DNA from: Paramacrobiotus richtersi
Lineage: Eukaryota > Tardigrada > Eutardigrada > Parachela > Macrobiotidae
DNA length: 20,250 nucleotides
Reading direction: 5' to 3'
Assembly (NCBI GenBank): GCA_034698045.1
Contig: JAQGAU010001252.1
Coordinates: forward strand, 1 to 20,250
Shown: positions 8,080 through 17,029 of the stretch, piece after piece
Layout: every line of letters starts with the position of its first letter
Numbering within the stretch: the first letter of the stretch is position 1
The notes under the pieces: generated by a model
Database searches by the model: none
Told to the model about the DNA's origin: nothing
The model's input: the letters and a program-made list of their open reading frames with translations, nothing else
Position numbers and translations under genes: made by a program

Positions 8080-8970
8080 CGGTCACATATTCCTAAGTTC
8101 CTCCTCCGTTCCGTAGTTAGTAGTACCTTCCATCCACGTTTTAAGCACGATGTTTGAAGCGCATTTATAGTTCACAATTGGTAAATCTGCATTAAAAACT
8201 TCATGGTCACACGTACCGTGACGTGCGGGATGACTAAACCGGCTGTCTCTTACTTTTATGATCAATTGTCGACGTTTGGAATCCACGCACGCATCATCCT
8301 CCTGTTGGGGTAAGTAGCAGGACAATCTAGGCTTACACTTCGCATTTCCTGAAAGGTCATTCGAGTCTTATTTTGCTGTTGTGTTGCCCATTCAAGACAG
8401 GAGAAAGTGCTGTTTTTGGATCGTAATAACAGTGCATCTCTGCTCTGCTACTTTTCAAGTAACTTTCCAAGTTACATGCGGTTGAAAAAATCCGTTCTCT
8501 TGTGGAGAATTTTGTACATCTCTTCTTAGCGCCGAAAAATAGGAAAAGGTCATAAACAACAGCAATACTAGTACTGGCAGTGTACCAGAAAATCACTTGC
8601 TCATCATCCATTCCTCAAGCTTGGTACGTTCGTTCAAGAAGTCAATAAATTCATTTGTAGGATTACACAAGGAATGTTGGCCGCCCAAGACGGGCATGGG
8701 CCATGGAGTGACAAACACAATCCCGCTTGACCCTGCGCTGCGGGCTCTAAATCGTGACACCTTAAAAAACACCGCCGGGCCTACACTTCACACGCCGCTC
8801 TATATTTTTAGCGAAAAATACTTTCCCACGGCGCCGTTAACAAATTGGGAAACGAGATTCAACAGCGTTTTCAATCCAAGTATATGAACTGCAGTTTTTG
8901 AACATTCCCCCCGGAAATATTTCAAATTTCCGCGTATACGATTTGTTAAATTTGCCAAGCCTATACACGG
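8080..8970 (-). pseudogene. Candidate decayed coding region, - strand
   Basis: Successive - strand frames are open for 40-85 codons each but are separated by stops and frame changes. Examples are 8357-8611 (starting MDDEQVIFWYTAS) and 8083-8325 (with KCASNIVLKTWMEG near its end), plus open stretches between 8600 and 8960 containing VTPWPMPVLGG and FEIFPGGMFKNC. The composition looks protein-like to me, with scattered Cys and aromatic residues, but frames of this length are expected by chance. I cannot name a family. A decayed viral or mobile-element gene is one possibility. Confidence 0.22.
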
Positions 8971-9668
8971 ATAGATGAAGCTTCACGTGATAACGCCTTT
9001 TCTCTACAGCTTTTCAGGAAACTCTTAACAACGATAACTGGCTTCCTTTTCTGCCATATAGAAGTATAGCTCTGACTCTCACAGATTTTATTAACTTATG
9101 CAAATATCGGCAGTGGTACTACAGAAGATTTCTGAGAAAATTACGGAGACTGCTAGCAAACAATCATCATGGCGATTCTTAGTTGTCAGTGTGTTACTTG
9201 CCTTAGAACCGCCTGCTAAATGAAGACCGTTGTCAAAAGCTTGTGGTGTAAAGGTTGAAACAACGTAGGCGAAAATTCTGCATTTTTTTATCGTTTGGAA
9301 AAGCACAGAATGTTGACAGATATTCGTTGATGGTTTGAATAATACTGTTGAGATTTCTGTACTGGTTAAGACCTTGATGCTGTTTGTTTCATCACGTAGC
9401 GAAAAATGGCCTTATTTTGCCAACTACGAATACATGGCGGATTCACATGCATCACGTAGCGATGATAAGATAATTAATTTTTCAATACCAGTAAAATCCA
9501 ATGACTTGACCGCCGTAGAGTAGACCGCAGTGCTAAATTTGCACATGAGTTAACCTGGAATTTTTAAAAATCACAGAAGCAAGATAACTTCCTGATTGTT
9601 CTTCCACTGGAAAGAGCATGCAAAGTAGTCAGAATAAGGCTGTTCAGCTTTTTTTATTGTATGCAAGC
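8971..9668. other. No supportable gene
   Basis: Only short frames are present (a 71-codon frame at 9091-9306 on - and a 62-codon frame at 9335-9523 on +). Neither shows a recognisable motif. The octamer-like string CATCACGTAGCGA occurs twice, at 9390-9402 and 9450-9462. Confidence 0.4.
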
Positions 9669-11585
9669 CTAATTGACAAAACGGCTGTGGAAAAAAACAG
9701 TGACGTCGAGTCCCATTGCACAACTGGGTTGCCGGTGAAAACAATATCGGTCACGGAGGACTGTTTGTCTGCATCGTTTGCGCCCTAAATGGTTGTTGTC
9801 TCCATATTCCCGACGATCGCGTAGATCGTGCACGGTCTGCTCCAGTTCCGCCGAACGCCCCAGTGCATCGTCTTTTCCGGTCGTGCCCAACGATTCTCGA
9901 TAGCCGTCAGGTTCCTCTTTTTGCCCTTGGTACATTAGATGACACTGGGTACATAGACGGCGTGGTGGTAACTTGTTGGAATACGCGGACGATGCATCCA
10001 ATATTCTGCCGTCTTGGGTTACGGTGACAGTGTGGTGCGATCTCGTAAAACGACTCGTAAGCCGGTTGGGCTGATACCAGTTCCGCCCACCAGTTTAAAC
10101 AGACAACAGCTGAAAAAATTGTTGGTGTTCAGTGCACATAAAGTTCTGATAATTTACTGTTCAAACACCTCGAACGGTATTCCTCACAGTCCCAGCGCGT
10201 CGTCAAGATGTTGACCAACTTCTACGCTGAAACAGTGGGACCACGTTCACCGGTGGATGCGATTGGCGTGTTCGCAGCTCTGCGATCACCCAGTTAAACA
10301 TCTCCTCCGTCGGCAGTAACCGGTTGCAGAGCCCGTTATAACCGCAAAACGAACAAGAGGCCGCTAAACCGTTATGGATTGTAACCGCAGAACGACAAAT
10401 TTTTCCTGGATCCAAAATTTTGTAGCTTTTCTACATAATCATCATTCCAGCACGCATAATAATAAATCGTGCGGTCTAGCATGGCCCTAGCACAGGCGTT
10501 TAGATTATTGGCAGTAATGGCCTCGATCTCTTCGTTCATGGGTAGAGAAAGGTCAACTCTATTTTCGAAACTGTAGGATACGGCTACTGCATCCCGTAGA
10601 AGAAACTTGGTTAATGCGGGCTCTGGAAGTTCTGGTGAACCGGCCGTCGCGACAGTATTGTGATTTGATAGAATGTTTTTTATCTACTGCTTCTGAGAGC
10701 TGGAAACGATCCTGAGCTCGAGCTGGTCTTGTTTGCAGGTAGCTTTTTACGGCGGACGGTAGTAAGATAGGCAAGTACCAATATCCTCAACAACAAGCCT
10801 AGCTGAAAAGATCCGAACAAAATATATATGCTTTTTTTATAGGTACTGTGTTTTTTTCTTCGAACACGAGAAAATATTTTTGTCATTTTTACTTTGTAGT
10901 TGCTGCCGTACCGTAATCGAACCGCAGTAAATACGTTCTTCACATAAATGATATTTTCTGCGGTGATTGAAAACCGTTAGTCACAAATTCAGATGACAAC
11001 AGATACCCAAAAGGAAAAAGTCATAAGGTACAATAGAATCGTATTACATGTCAGGCTGTCCTGGCTCCTCCACATCCGTTGGGTCTGCGATAAAAATGAT
11101 TGTCTACGTCAGCGCACCAGAACGGATTACTCGCCGCTGTGTTGAATCATCCCGTGTACGGTAGTTCTTTGGCCGACGGTTCCCGCCCTGGCCCCACAAA
11201 GAAACAATCTTCCCAGTAGTCCGTGGCGCGCCGAATTTGCTCGGTATAGCCTTGTGTCTTGTGTATCACCTTGAACTGGGTGATTTGGCATTGGCTCTTC
11301 TAGCCACAAGCTCAAAAGAAATGATACCGTTACTGTAACTGACGCAATTTCTCACATTTTCTCAGGAATATGCCGTTCTTTTTGTTATACGGATGGACTT
11401 TAAAGCGAAAAGCTGGCTCGAACGCTAAGCACTTCCCAGTGGTTCCACCGCTGAACCGCATTAGCAATCATGGTGACCGACACACAGACACCAAGAAACA
11501 CACTTTTTTTGCTGAGTATAGAGAACCTTCGCTTCGTTTCGGTTTCTAAATGCGCCGTTAAATTGCGTGGATTGTTTTTCAACAT
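9669..11585 (-). pseudogene. Candidate decayed long coding region, - strand
   Basis: Reading - strand from 11585, a frame starts MLKNNPRNLTAHLETETKRR with a hydrophobic stretch around VFLGVCVSVTMIANA, a possible N-terminal membrane anchor. A one-base frame change near 11425 leads to EPAFRFKVHPYNKKNG. The next open stretch (about 11300-11042) contains TDYWEDCFFVGPG and, after one internal TGA, NPFWCADVDNHFYRRPNGCG. Further open stretches lie at 10660-10375 (with LDRTIYYYACWNDDYVEKL), 10203-10415 and 9669-10001 (110 codons). Together they suggest one or more old genes on one strand, now broken. No splice sites explain the frame changes. The family is not recognised and the individual lengths are within chance. 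Confidence 0.28.
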
Positions 11586-12211
11586 GTTTGAGGTCTGAAT
11601 AGCGTGCTTCGGGCGTTATATACTGCCGACCCAAAATACGTCTGACGATAACGTCGAAAAAGTCTAGACGAAACGCATGACTGGTTTAAAACTGTTAACA
11701 AATAATCGAGCCGATTCAACGTCTTGTATTTTCTGACTAAGTCCAGATTTGCCATATGTGTAACTTATTTCGATTGCCGTTCTCACGCTAACAAAGCACA
11801 ACCTCATCACGAACACAGGTGATCAGATAATTGGCTGTGACCCTTTCAAAAGTTCTGGCGTAACTGCTCGTTACGTTATTATGTCAGGTAAGTTTATCGC
11901 CACCGAATTGAACACATTCGTTAGCACTCTTTCCGTTTACATTTTCTTATAAAAAGGTTGAACATATTACTTTGCACTGATTATTTCACACGTTGCATGT
12001 GGCAGAGTGTTCTCATACTACGAGATTTTAAGGTTAGTATTAGGGATGATTCATGCTGCTGTTGTAGTCGTTACTATGTTTCACAGTCAGCTACCCGTCA
12101 TGTTTTCTGTTTTGTGCGGTATTGACAGTATTCACAAGAATGCTGTAATGTTCCGCTTGATACAGAAAATGGCAGTCTGCTTGCACACAGCTCACTCTGT
12201 AACTAGAACGC
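11586..12211. other. 3' flank of copy B, partly duplicated beside copy C
   Basis: I see no gene. From about 11850 the sequence begins to match the flank of copy C (AAAGTTCTGGCGTAACTGC at both). The strongest match is about 12100-12155 with 14537-14592, including TTTTGTGCGGTATTGACAGT. Confidence 0.5.
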
Positions 12212-12217
12212 TTTATT
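12212..12217 (-). terminator. Possible poly(A) signal of copy B
   Basis: AATAAA on the - strand in the context CTGGAATAAAG, 302 bp after copy B's stop. The same context is at 14645-14650 beside copy C. It is distant, so a nearer variant signal may be used. Confidence 0.3.
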
Positions 12218-12518
12218 CCAGTACACCAAAAACCTTTGTCTAAGGCAGTAGAAACAACAATGTGGAGTTCAACAGTGTTGCCGATACAGTTATTGAGGCG
12301 AACAGGTAATGGTGCAACGATCGCAATACGATTACCATTTTGCTATTTACAATACATATTTACAACATTTACGACACATATTCAACAAGGACGCGTAAAC
12401 AGTACGCCAAACAAGTATGGTGCAATGTAGTGAAGAGTACATCCAATATACCGAGTGCTCGGATGAATGATTGAACAGCAATGCGAAACAAGCAGTTGTA
12501 AACACCTCGACGTGGCAA

Positions 12519-12742
12519 TCAGCAACCCTCCCCAGTGAACTGGTTACAGTTAGGTTTGTTGCCAACGGCTTGGTTAACTAGCTCGCTTAGGCCTGTGTGT
12601 GTCACATAGTTAACAGCACCAACAAAGTTACTAAGAAAATAGCGTGCTGCTGCTTTGCACCGCATGCATTCGCTAACCGGTGGACACGGAACTGGTGGAA
12701 CTGCTCCCGGTGGACGAGCTGCTGGATTTTCGCACGGACCAC
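12519..12742 (-). CDS. Secreted Cys/Pro-rich protein, copy B, exon 2
   Basis: The exon follows the acceptor TCTCGTATAG (AG at 12743-12744) and ends at TGA 12519-12521. It continues GGPCENPAARPPGAVPP, VPCPPVSECMRCKA and a C-terminal part, FLSNFVGAVNYVTHTGLSE, that ends in PNCNQFTGEGC. The frame is also open from an earlier acceptor (TTAACAG, exon start 12778), which would insert 12 residues. I prefer the later one because it is conserved and frame-restoring in all three copies. There are eight mature Cys (residues 36, 43, 47, 63, 69, 72, 109, 117), and the last residue is Cys. An even Cys number and a signal peptide suggest a disulfide-bonded extracellular protein. Function unknown. Confidence 0.7.
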
Positions 12743-12938
12743 CTATACGAGAAAACATTTCACCGGCATTCTGCGACCCTGTTAATCTAGCAGCGTGTTT
12801 TGTCGAAACCAACGAATGTTTGGGTTAAATAACTAGGCGCATTGACATGCTTGGAACGCATAGTACTCTAAACAAGAAACATGATACCAGAAAACAGTTA
12901 CTCACTAGCATCGAAAATCTACCGGAATCACAACTCAC
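12743..12938 (-). other. Intron of copy B
   Basis: 196 bp, donor TGTG|GTGAGT and acceptor TCTCGTATAG, phase 1. It is the shortest and probably most ancestral intron of the three copies. It contains a second usable acceptor (TTAACAG, AG at 12779-12780). Confidence 0.65.
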
Positions 12939-13068
12939 CACATGAAGCTATGAGGGCCTGACACGCGGGGTCCACAGGTACGGCTGACGGTGGGATGTTT
13001 GGTGGTGGTGCTGTCACTACTGTCAAGCTAGTCGCGACACCGAGAACTAACAGGATAAAGGTCTTCAT
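12939..13068 (-). CDS. Secreted Cys/Pro-rich protein, copy B, exon 1 (signal peptide)
   Basis: The exon has 43 codons plus one base. It begins MKTFILLVLGVATSLTVVTA, a classical signal peptide with likely cleavage after VTA, and then PPPNIPPSAVPVDPACQAL and IASC before the donor TGTG|GTGAGT. Together with exon 2 this gives 117 residues. The ATG sits in AGCAGTATGAAG. In copy A the same codon is ATA and in copy C it is AGG, so B is the only copy with the presumably ancestral start. Exon 1 is close to copy C at the DNA level and less close to A. I do not recognise the family; proteinase inhibitors, venom or salivary peptides and cuticle-associated proteins have comparable size, but nothing here decides between them. 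Confidence 0.74.
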
Positions 13069-13114
13069 ACTGCTGTTGAGAGGTGTGGTTTTACCAGTGT
13101 TGGCGTGCGAAATG

Positions 13115-13126
13115 AATTTTTATGCG
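13115..13126 (-). promoter_or_regulatory. TATA-like element of copy B
   Basis: The - strand CGCATAAAAATT lies about 47-58 bp before the ATG. Copies A and C have CGTATACAAATT at the matching place, inside a longer conserved block that also contains a GATATC-like string in B and C. This suggests a core promoter giving a short 5' UTR. Confidence 0.4.
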
Positions 13127-13221
13127 ATAGTGATATCGGTTATATACTAAGCTGACCCAATGTAAATCCGAAACTGGAAGCACCCCGCTTACTAACCAGG
13201 CCCCAGCTTTCTTCGAAAAAG

Positions 13222-13268
13222 TGTAAATATTTTGATCATTATAACGGTGGAACAGAACTCGCCGTCTT
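13222..13268 (-). promoter_or_regulatory. Conserved upstream block of copy B with GTAAATA motif
   Basis: This is the counterpart of 6823-6868 upstream of copy A. It lies about 155-200 bp before the ATG, with only a few differences over 46 bp. Flanking sequence between this block and the ATG is less conserved, which suggests constraint. Confidence 0.45.
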
Positions 13269-13269
13269 C

Positions 13270-14480
13270 TGAGTCTGGCAGCGCGCAACATTGATATTTG
13301 TTTCTGCCAGACAAACATCGTTCGGTTAATTAGGTAGATAAAATTATATATCTCCAGTTCTGCATGAGTGGAAAATTCCAGGAATCATAGCACATTACGG
13401 CTTAAGGCGATATGTTTTCATGTTTTATTGGAGATTATGCATTGCTGCAGATCAGATCTGGCAAAACGGTATACCATGTTAATTTTGAAGCTGAAGCGTG
13501 GGTTTACATGAATACGAAAACGGTTGCGCGCACAACACCCGGCTGCCGTGCAAACCCTTGGAAGTATAAACACAAACGCTTGCGCCGAAATTTTCCTTAT
13601 GAAATGATTATTTCCACGCTTGCATGGAAAATGTAGCAACGAGCAGAACAATATTTCTAAATTTTAGATGAAATTTTAAAACTTGCTAGAATTACAAACA
13701 TATGGCGTCTTGCAGTAGCGGTACGTAAATAACGCAATTTATTCTAAATAACTTTGTCATTTTTGAAAAATTCTGGTACAAAAACAATACTGTTCCAGAA
13801 GGCGTAAGGAAGAACACGCCAGCCAAATTTCACGCAAATCAGGCTATTTAGAACAGAGTCCAACTGTACGTTGCCCCGCATAATCTGCGTGGCAAGTTGC
13901 AACGTACAGTTAGGCCGACGAAAGAAGGCACACGCTACACTGAACGCCGTGGTCAAGCGGGCGTTTTCGTCAGCGGGATACGAAACAGAACTTGAGCCAC
14001 CAGGAATCTCCCGTAACGACGGCAACATTTGTTAACTAACTTCATTTTCCGTACTCTCTTGTAATTTCTTGTTATAGTGGGCAATAAAAAGGGGACATAA
14101 AAAAGGTATTACATAGCGAGTGCTCCGCTAGGTCAACGCATTGAAACAGCACAGCAGAATTCGAATTCACGCAATCCTTAACGTATTGTAAGGTAAAGCA
14201 AGATTACTGGTAGCGTCGTTCGCCTTCAAACATCCGCGATTTGAATGGAAACATATTGCACAGATTGGCGTTGTAGTTTGAGCGAATTTTGTGTGCCATT
14301 TTACCACAAACTAACAGCAAGGCTGCGGTGAGAGCAACGAATCAATTGAAACTGATCATCATGGAACTCCGGTTCAGTCAGCGGGATTCGGCTGCAGCCC
14401 GTGCGAAACTTTCGAATCGAAAGTTCTGGCGTAACTGCAGCAAATGCTGCATGCCGCTGCCGTATTGTTGCTGTGCTTCG
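13270..14480. other. Region between copies B and C: one small ORF, no recognised gene
   Basis: This holds the upstream flank of B and then the 3' flank of C. A complete 94-codon frame on the - strand (13744-14028) begins MLPSLREIPGGSSSVSYP. It has no recognised motif and may be chance. A perfect 13-bp inverted repeat lies at 13862-13874/13899-13911 inside that frame. Confidence 0.35.
13862..13911. repeat. 13-bp perfect inverted repeat, 24-bp spacer
   Basis: AACTGTACGTTGC at 13862-13874 and GCAACGTACAGTT at 13899-13911 are exact reverse complements. The spacer contains a further partial pairing. Confidence 0.85.
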
Positions 14481-14644
14481 TACAATACATATACTAAACG
14501 TTACTATGTTTCGTACATTATGCTATACGCCAGGTTTCTGTTTTGTGCGGTATTGACAGTATTCACAGGAATGCTGTAATGTTCCGCTGGAATCAGAAAA
14601 TGACAAATTCCTAGTAGACAATTCAGGCTGTAACTAGTCAACAC

Positions 14645-14650
14645 TTTATT
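14645..14650 (-). terminator. AATAAA in copy C flank, matching copy B's
   Basis: CTGGAATAAAG context identical to the one beside copy B. In copy C it is separated from the coding part by the inserted segment of about 0.9 kb, so it is unlikely to serve this copy. Confidence 0.25.
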
Positions 14651-14819
14651 CCAGTAGAACAGCTACCTTCGTTTAGGACATTGGTAACCTTTAAGGACGA
14701 GTAAACAGTGGTAATTCAAAATAGGGCATCTAGCCTATCGTATAGAGGATAGTTTCTTCTGTAGAAAACCATTTAAAAATTAATTCTATCATTTTTTTCT
14801 GTAAAACTAAAGAATTAAG

Positions 14820-14826
14820 TATAAAG
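14820..14826 (+). promoter_or_regulatory. TATA-like box before small ORF
   Basis: TATAAAG lies 33 bp before the second ATG (14859) of the small ORF. Initiation about 30 bp downstream would exclude the first ATG at 14844 and leave a very short leader. A chance match is quite possible. Confidence 0.25.
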
Positions 14827-14843
14827 TTCGGTTAGGGGTGCCA

Positions 14844-15008
14844 ATGTCCTCAACAGACATGCATCTGGTTGCGTTGCTTTCCTTGGCGCTTTTCACTGCA
14901 GCCGGTATGATCGCTTTGTGCGGTCTGAGCGCAGAGAGCAAGCAAGAGACGGCCGAGAATGGCCATTGCGATGGATGCTCTCTCTCCATCTCTCGTTCCC
15001 TCTACTGA
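14844..15008 (+). CDS. Small ORF with signal-peptide-like N-terminus
   Basis: The ORF has 54 codons from ATG 14844, or 49 from the second Met at 14859, and stops at TGA 15006-15008. From the second Met it reads MHLVALLSLALFTAAGM, then IALCGLSA and a hydrophilic tail with NGHCDGC ending SRSLY. That is the layout of a small secreted peptide precursor: an uncharged hydrophobic core of about 20 residues, a plausible cleavage site after LSA, and two Cys in the tail. There is no homology I recognise and no AATAAA close behind. It sits in the segment inserted beside copy C. Chance is a serious alternative for an ORF this short. Confidence 0.28.
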   Translation: MSSTDMHLVALLSLALFTAAGMIALCGLSAESKQETAENGHCDGCSLSISRSLY

Positions 15009-15197
15009 AGCCGGCGCCGGCCCGCCGTTTCTTACATACGGCGCCAGGTGGATGATTTCAGTAGCGGCATGGCAGCCGTTATTTCACTCCAACTTTAAAC
15101 GCATGCCGTAAACAATCACGTTTAACTCGATAACAAATCACCAAAATATAGTATAATTAAGTAAAACATCTTTAAATTAATAGTTTTACACTATAAC

Positions 15198-15350
15198 CTT
15201 ATTGCTCGGGCGAAATCTTGAAACGATGATAACAACGCTCTCAGTGGCTCTAGAACGTCAGGGGCCATCCCCCCACCGTCGCCCCTAGATGGTTTTTGAA
15301 TTTTTACTTTTTTGAATGAATGAATTTTGAAAATTCGTTCGAGCAATAAG
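15198..15350. repeat. 17-bp inverted repeat, MITE-like
   Basis: CTTATTGCTCGGGCGAA at 15198-15214 pairs with TTCGTTCGAGCAATAAG at 15334-15350 with two mismatches. They enclose 119 bp with no coding frame. Confidence 0.65.
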
Positions 15351-15599
15351 TTTGTTATGACGCTACGTACATATTAGCGTTTCTCTAGAATTTTTTGCTG
15401 TAGCGTATGTTGCAGAAATTCCACTTCAAATTTTCGAGTTTAAAGTCATTTAGCGTTTAAACTTTAAAATCTAAAAATGGACTAAAATAAGCACTTTGTA
15501 GAACATTCATTTCTGCATGTGTTAGCGTTGTTTAGGTGGCGTAAGATTATGATTGGCACGGTACGCAGCAAAACGACCCAACCACAAGCCACACGGCCT

Positions 15600-16170
15600 T
15601 AAAAATGTGGAGTTTAACAGTGTTCCCGCTGAAAATGTGGAGGCAAACAGACAATAGTGCGATAACCACGATGCCGTTTACATCTTGCTGTGTACAATTT
15701 TATATGCGTCTGGAATAGTACATCGGGCTACTGGTATGGTAATATGGATTCAAATTCATTAAACTTAATTTCATCCATTGAATGCCTTTTCGTACGGATG
15801 TTTAGAGTGTTCACAGTGAATCATTCCTACTTAACAGTTATGAAACTTTTCGCTTCCTTTACAATCAGATACTCTAGCCTATGACGGTGCTCATTCGTAA
15901 CAGACTCTCAGCGTTTGCTTTATTATGCTCAGATTTCAGGCAGAGCTCAGCTACGGAGGAATGTACAGGTCACGGCAACTTAAGTGCCGGTTCGCACCAT
16001 TTTACGATACATATTCAACAAACCAGCGTAAACAGTTAGCCCAACAAGTAAGGTGCAATATAGTGAACAGTGCATCCAGTATGTACAGAGTGCGCGGTTG
16101 CATGATTCGACAGAAATGCGAAACAAAGAGTTATATACACACATCAACACTGCCATCAGTGTTGGTTACA
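15600..16170. other. 3' flank of copy C, duplicated from the common segment
   Basis: No gene is seen. AATGTGGAGTTTAACAGTGTT at about 15604 matches the flank of B near 12258. About 15880-16170 matches the flanks of A (4081-4400) and B (12330-12500). Open frames here are short and not conserved between copies. Confidence 0.55.
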
Positions 16171-16176
16171 TCTAGG

Positions 16177-16757
16177 TCAGCCAATCAGTTCAGTTAGGGC
16201 AGTCAGACCACGTATGCCTCCTTGGTTTATCGCAACAGCAAAAACATTAGCAACTTCACCAACAACAGAGCGTTGAACCGCTTTGCACCGCATGCATTCG
16301 CTAACCGGTGGACCTGGAACAGGTGGAACTGCTCCCGGTGGATGATCTACTGGATTTTCGCACGGACCACCTATACGAACATTTCACTTGCTTTATGCGT
16401 CCCTGTTAATCTAGCAAAGTGTTTTGTCAAAACAGCGACGAATGTTTGGGTTAAATAACTAGGCGCATTGGCACGAACGCAAAGCATTCGAAACAAAAAA
16501 CGTCGTAATATACTTTTGCAATTATAATAGAATTAATAATATATATTTACCATATAATTTGATAACGTCAAATCAGAAAATAGTTACTCATTGGCATCGA
16601 AAAAAATATACCGGAATCACAACTCACCACATGAAGCTATGAGGGCCTGACACGCGGGATCCACAGGGACGGCTGACGGTGGTATGTTTGGCGGTGGTGC
16701 TGTGACGACTGTCAAGCACGTTGCGACGCCGAGAACCAACAGGATAGGCGTCTTCCT
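16177..16757 (-). pseudogene. Secreted Cys/Pro-rich protein, copy C, start codon lost
   Basis: The exon 1 equivalent is 16628-16757, with the same length as in B (130 bp) and the same donor TGTG|GTGAGT. The exon 2 equivalent is 16177-16370 after the acceptor TTCGTATAG. Codons read ILLVLGVATCLTVVTAPPPN, VDPACQALIASC, then GPCENPVDHPPGAVPP and SECMRCKA, ending LTALTELIG before TGA 16177-16179. About 106 codons from the AGG remain open. However, the ATG position is AGG, no in-frame ATG lies shortly upstream, and the fourth conserved Cys is Gly (VPGPP). The upstream GTAAATA block is also missing. I infer a recently inactivated copy. A 5' exon supplying a start through the CTGCAG acceptor-like site just upstream is the alternative. 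The tail differs from those of A and B. Confidence 0.6.
16371..16627 (-). other. Intron of copy C
   Basis: 257 bp with donor and acceptor at the positions of copy B, phase 1. It carries an extra AT-rich stretch (about 16500-16565) not present in copy B. Confidence 0.55.
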
Positions 16758-17029
16758 TCTGCTGCAGGAAGTTGGAAGTTGTATGTTATAGTGATTTTAC
16801 CAGTGTTGGTTTCACGAAAGAAATTTGTATACGGCAGCGATATCGGTTACAAGAAACACCTTCGGCTGCCGCCTCAGGGTTTCTTGAAATCCGTGTCCAG
16901 AATTGATTCGAAAAATTATACATCTTCAGAACAAATTTTTCAGTCTGATCCTTTATTACGAACGGTTACTTCAACAACGCGTTACGTTTTGAGCGCTCCT
17001 AATTGAATGTTCTCGGCTATTTAGTTATG

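Larger units (their letters stand above)
14692..15598. mobile_element. Inserted segment of about 0.9 kb beside copy C
   Basis: Sequence left of 14690 and right of 15600 aligns with one continuous stretch near copy B (about 12050-12330), so this part is an insertion in C or a deletion in B. It contains the small ORF 14844-15008, an imperfect hairpin at 15001-15063 (CTACTGAA/TTCAGTAG plus GGCGCC pairs) and a 17-bp inverted repeat at 15198-15214/15334-15350. I cannot see clean terminal repeats or a target duplication, so the mechanism is open. Confidence 0.4.

Noticed and set aside
8597..8887. 96-codon + strand frame
   Set aside because: No motif; it overlaps the - strand candidate and its length is expected by chance.
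12007..12243. 78-codon + strand frame with hydrophobic start
   Set aside because: The duplicated sequence beside copy C does not keep the frame, so it is not under coding constraint.
12743..12812. Copy B exon 2 frame extended to an ATG at 12812
   Set aside because: This is intron sequence; the signal-peptide exon joins in phase further downstream.
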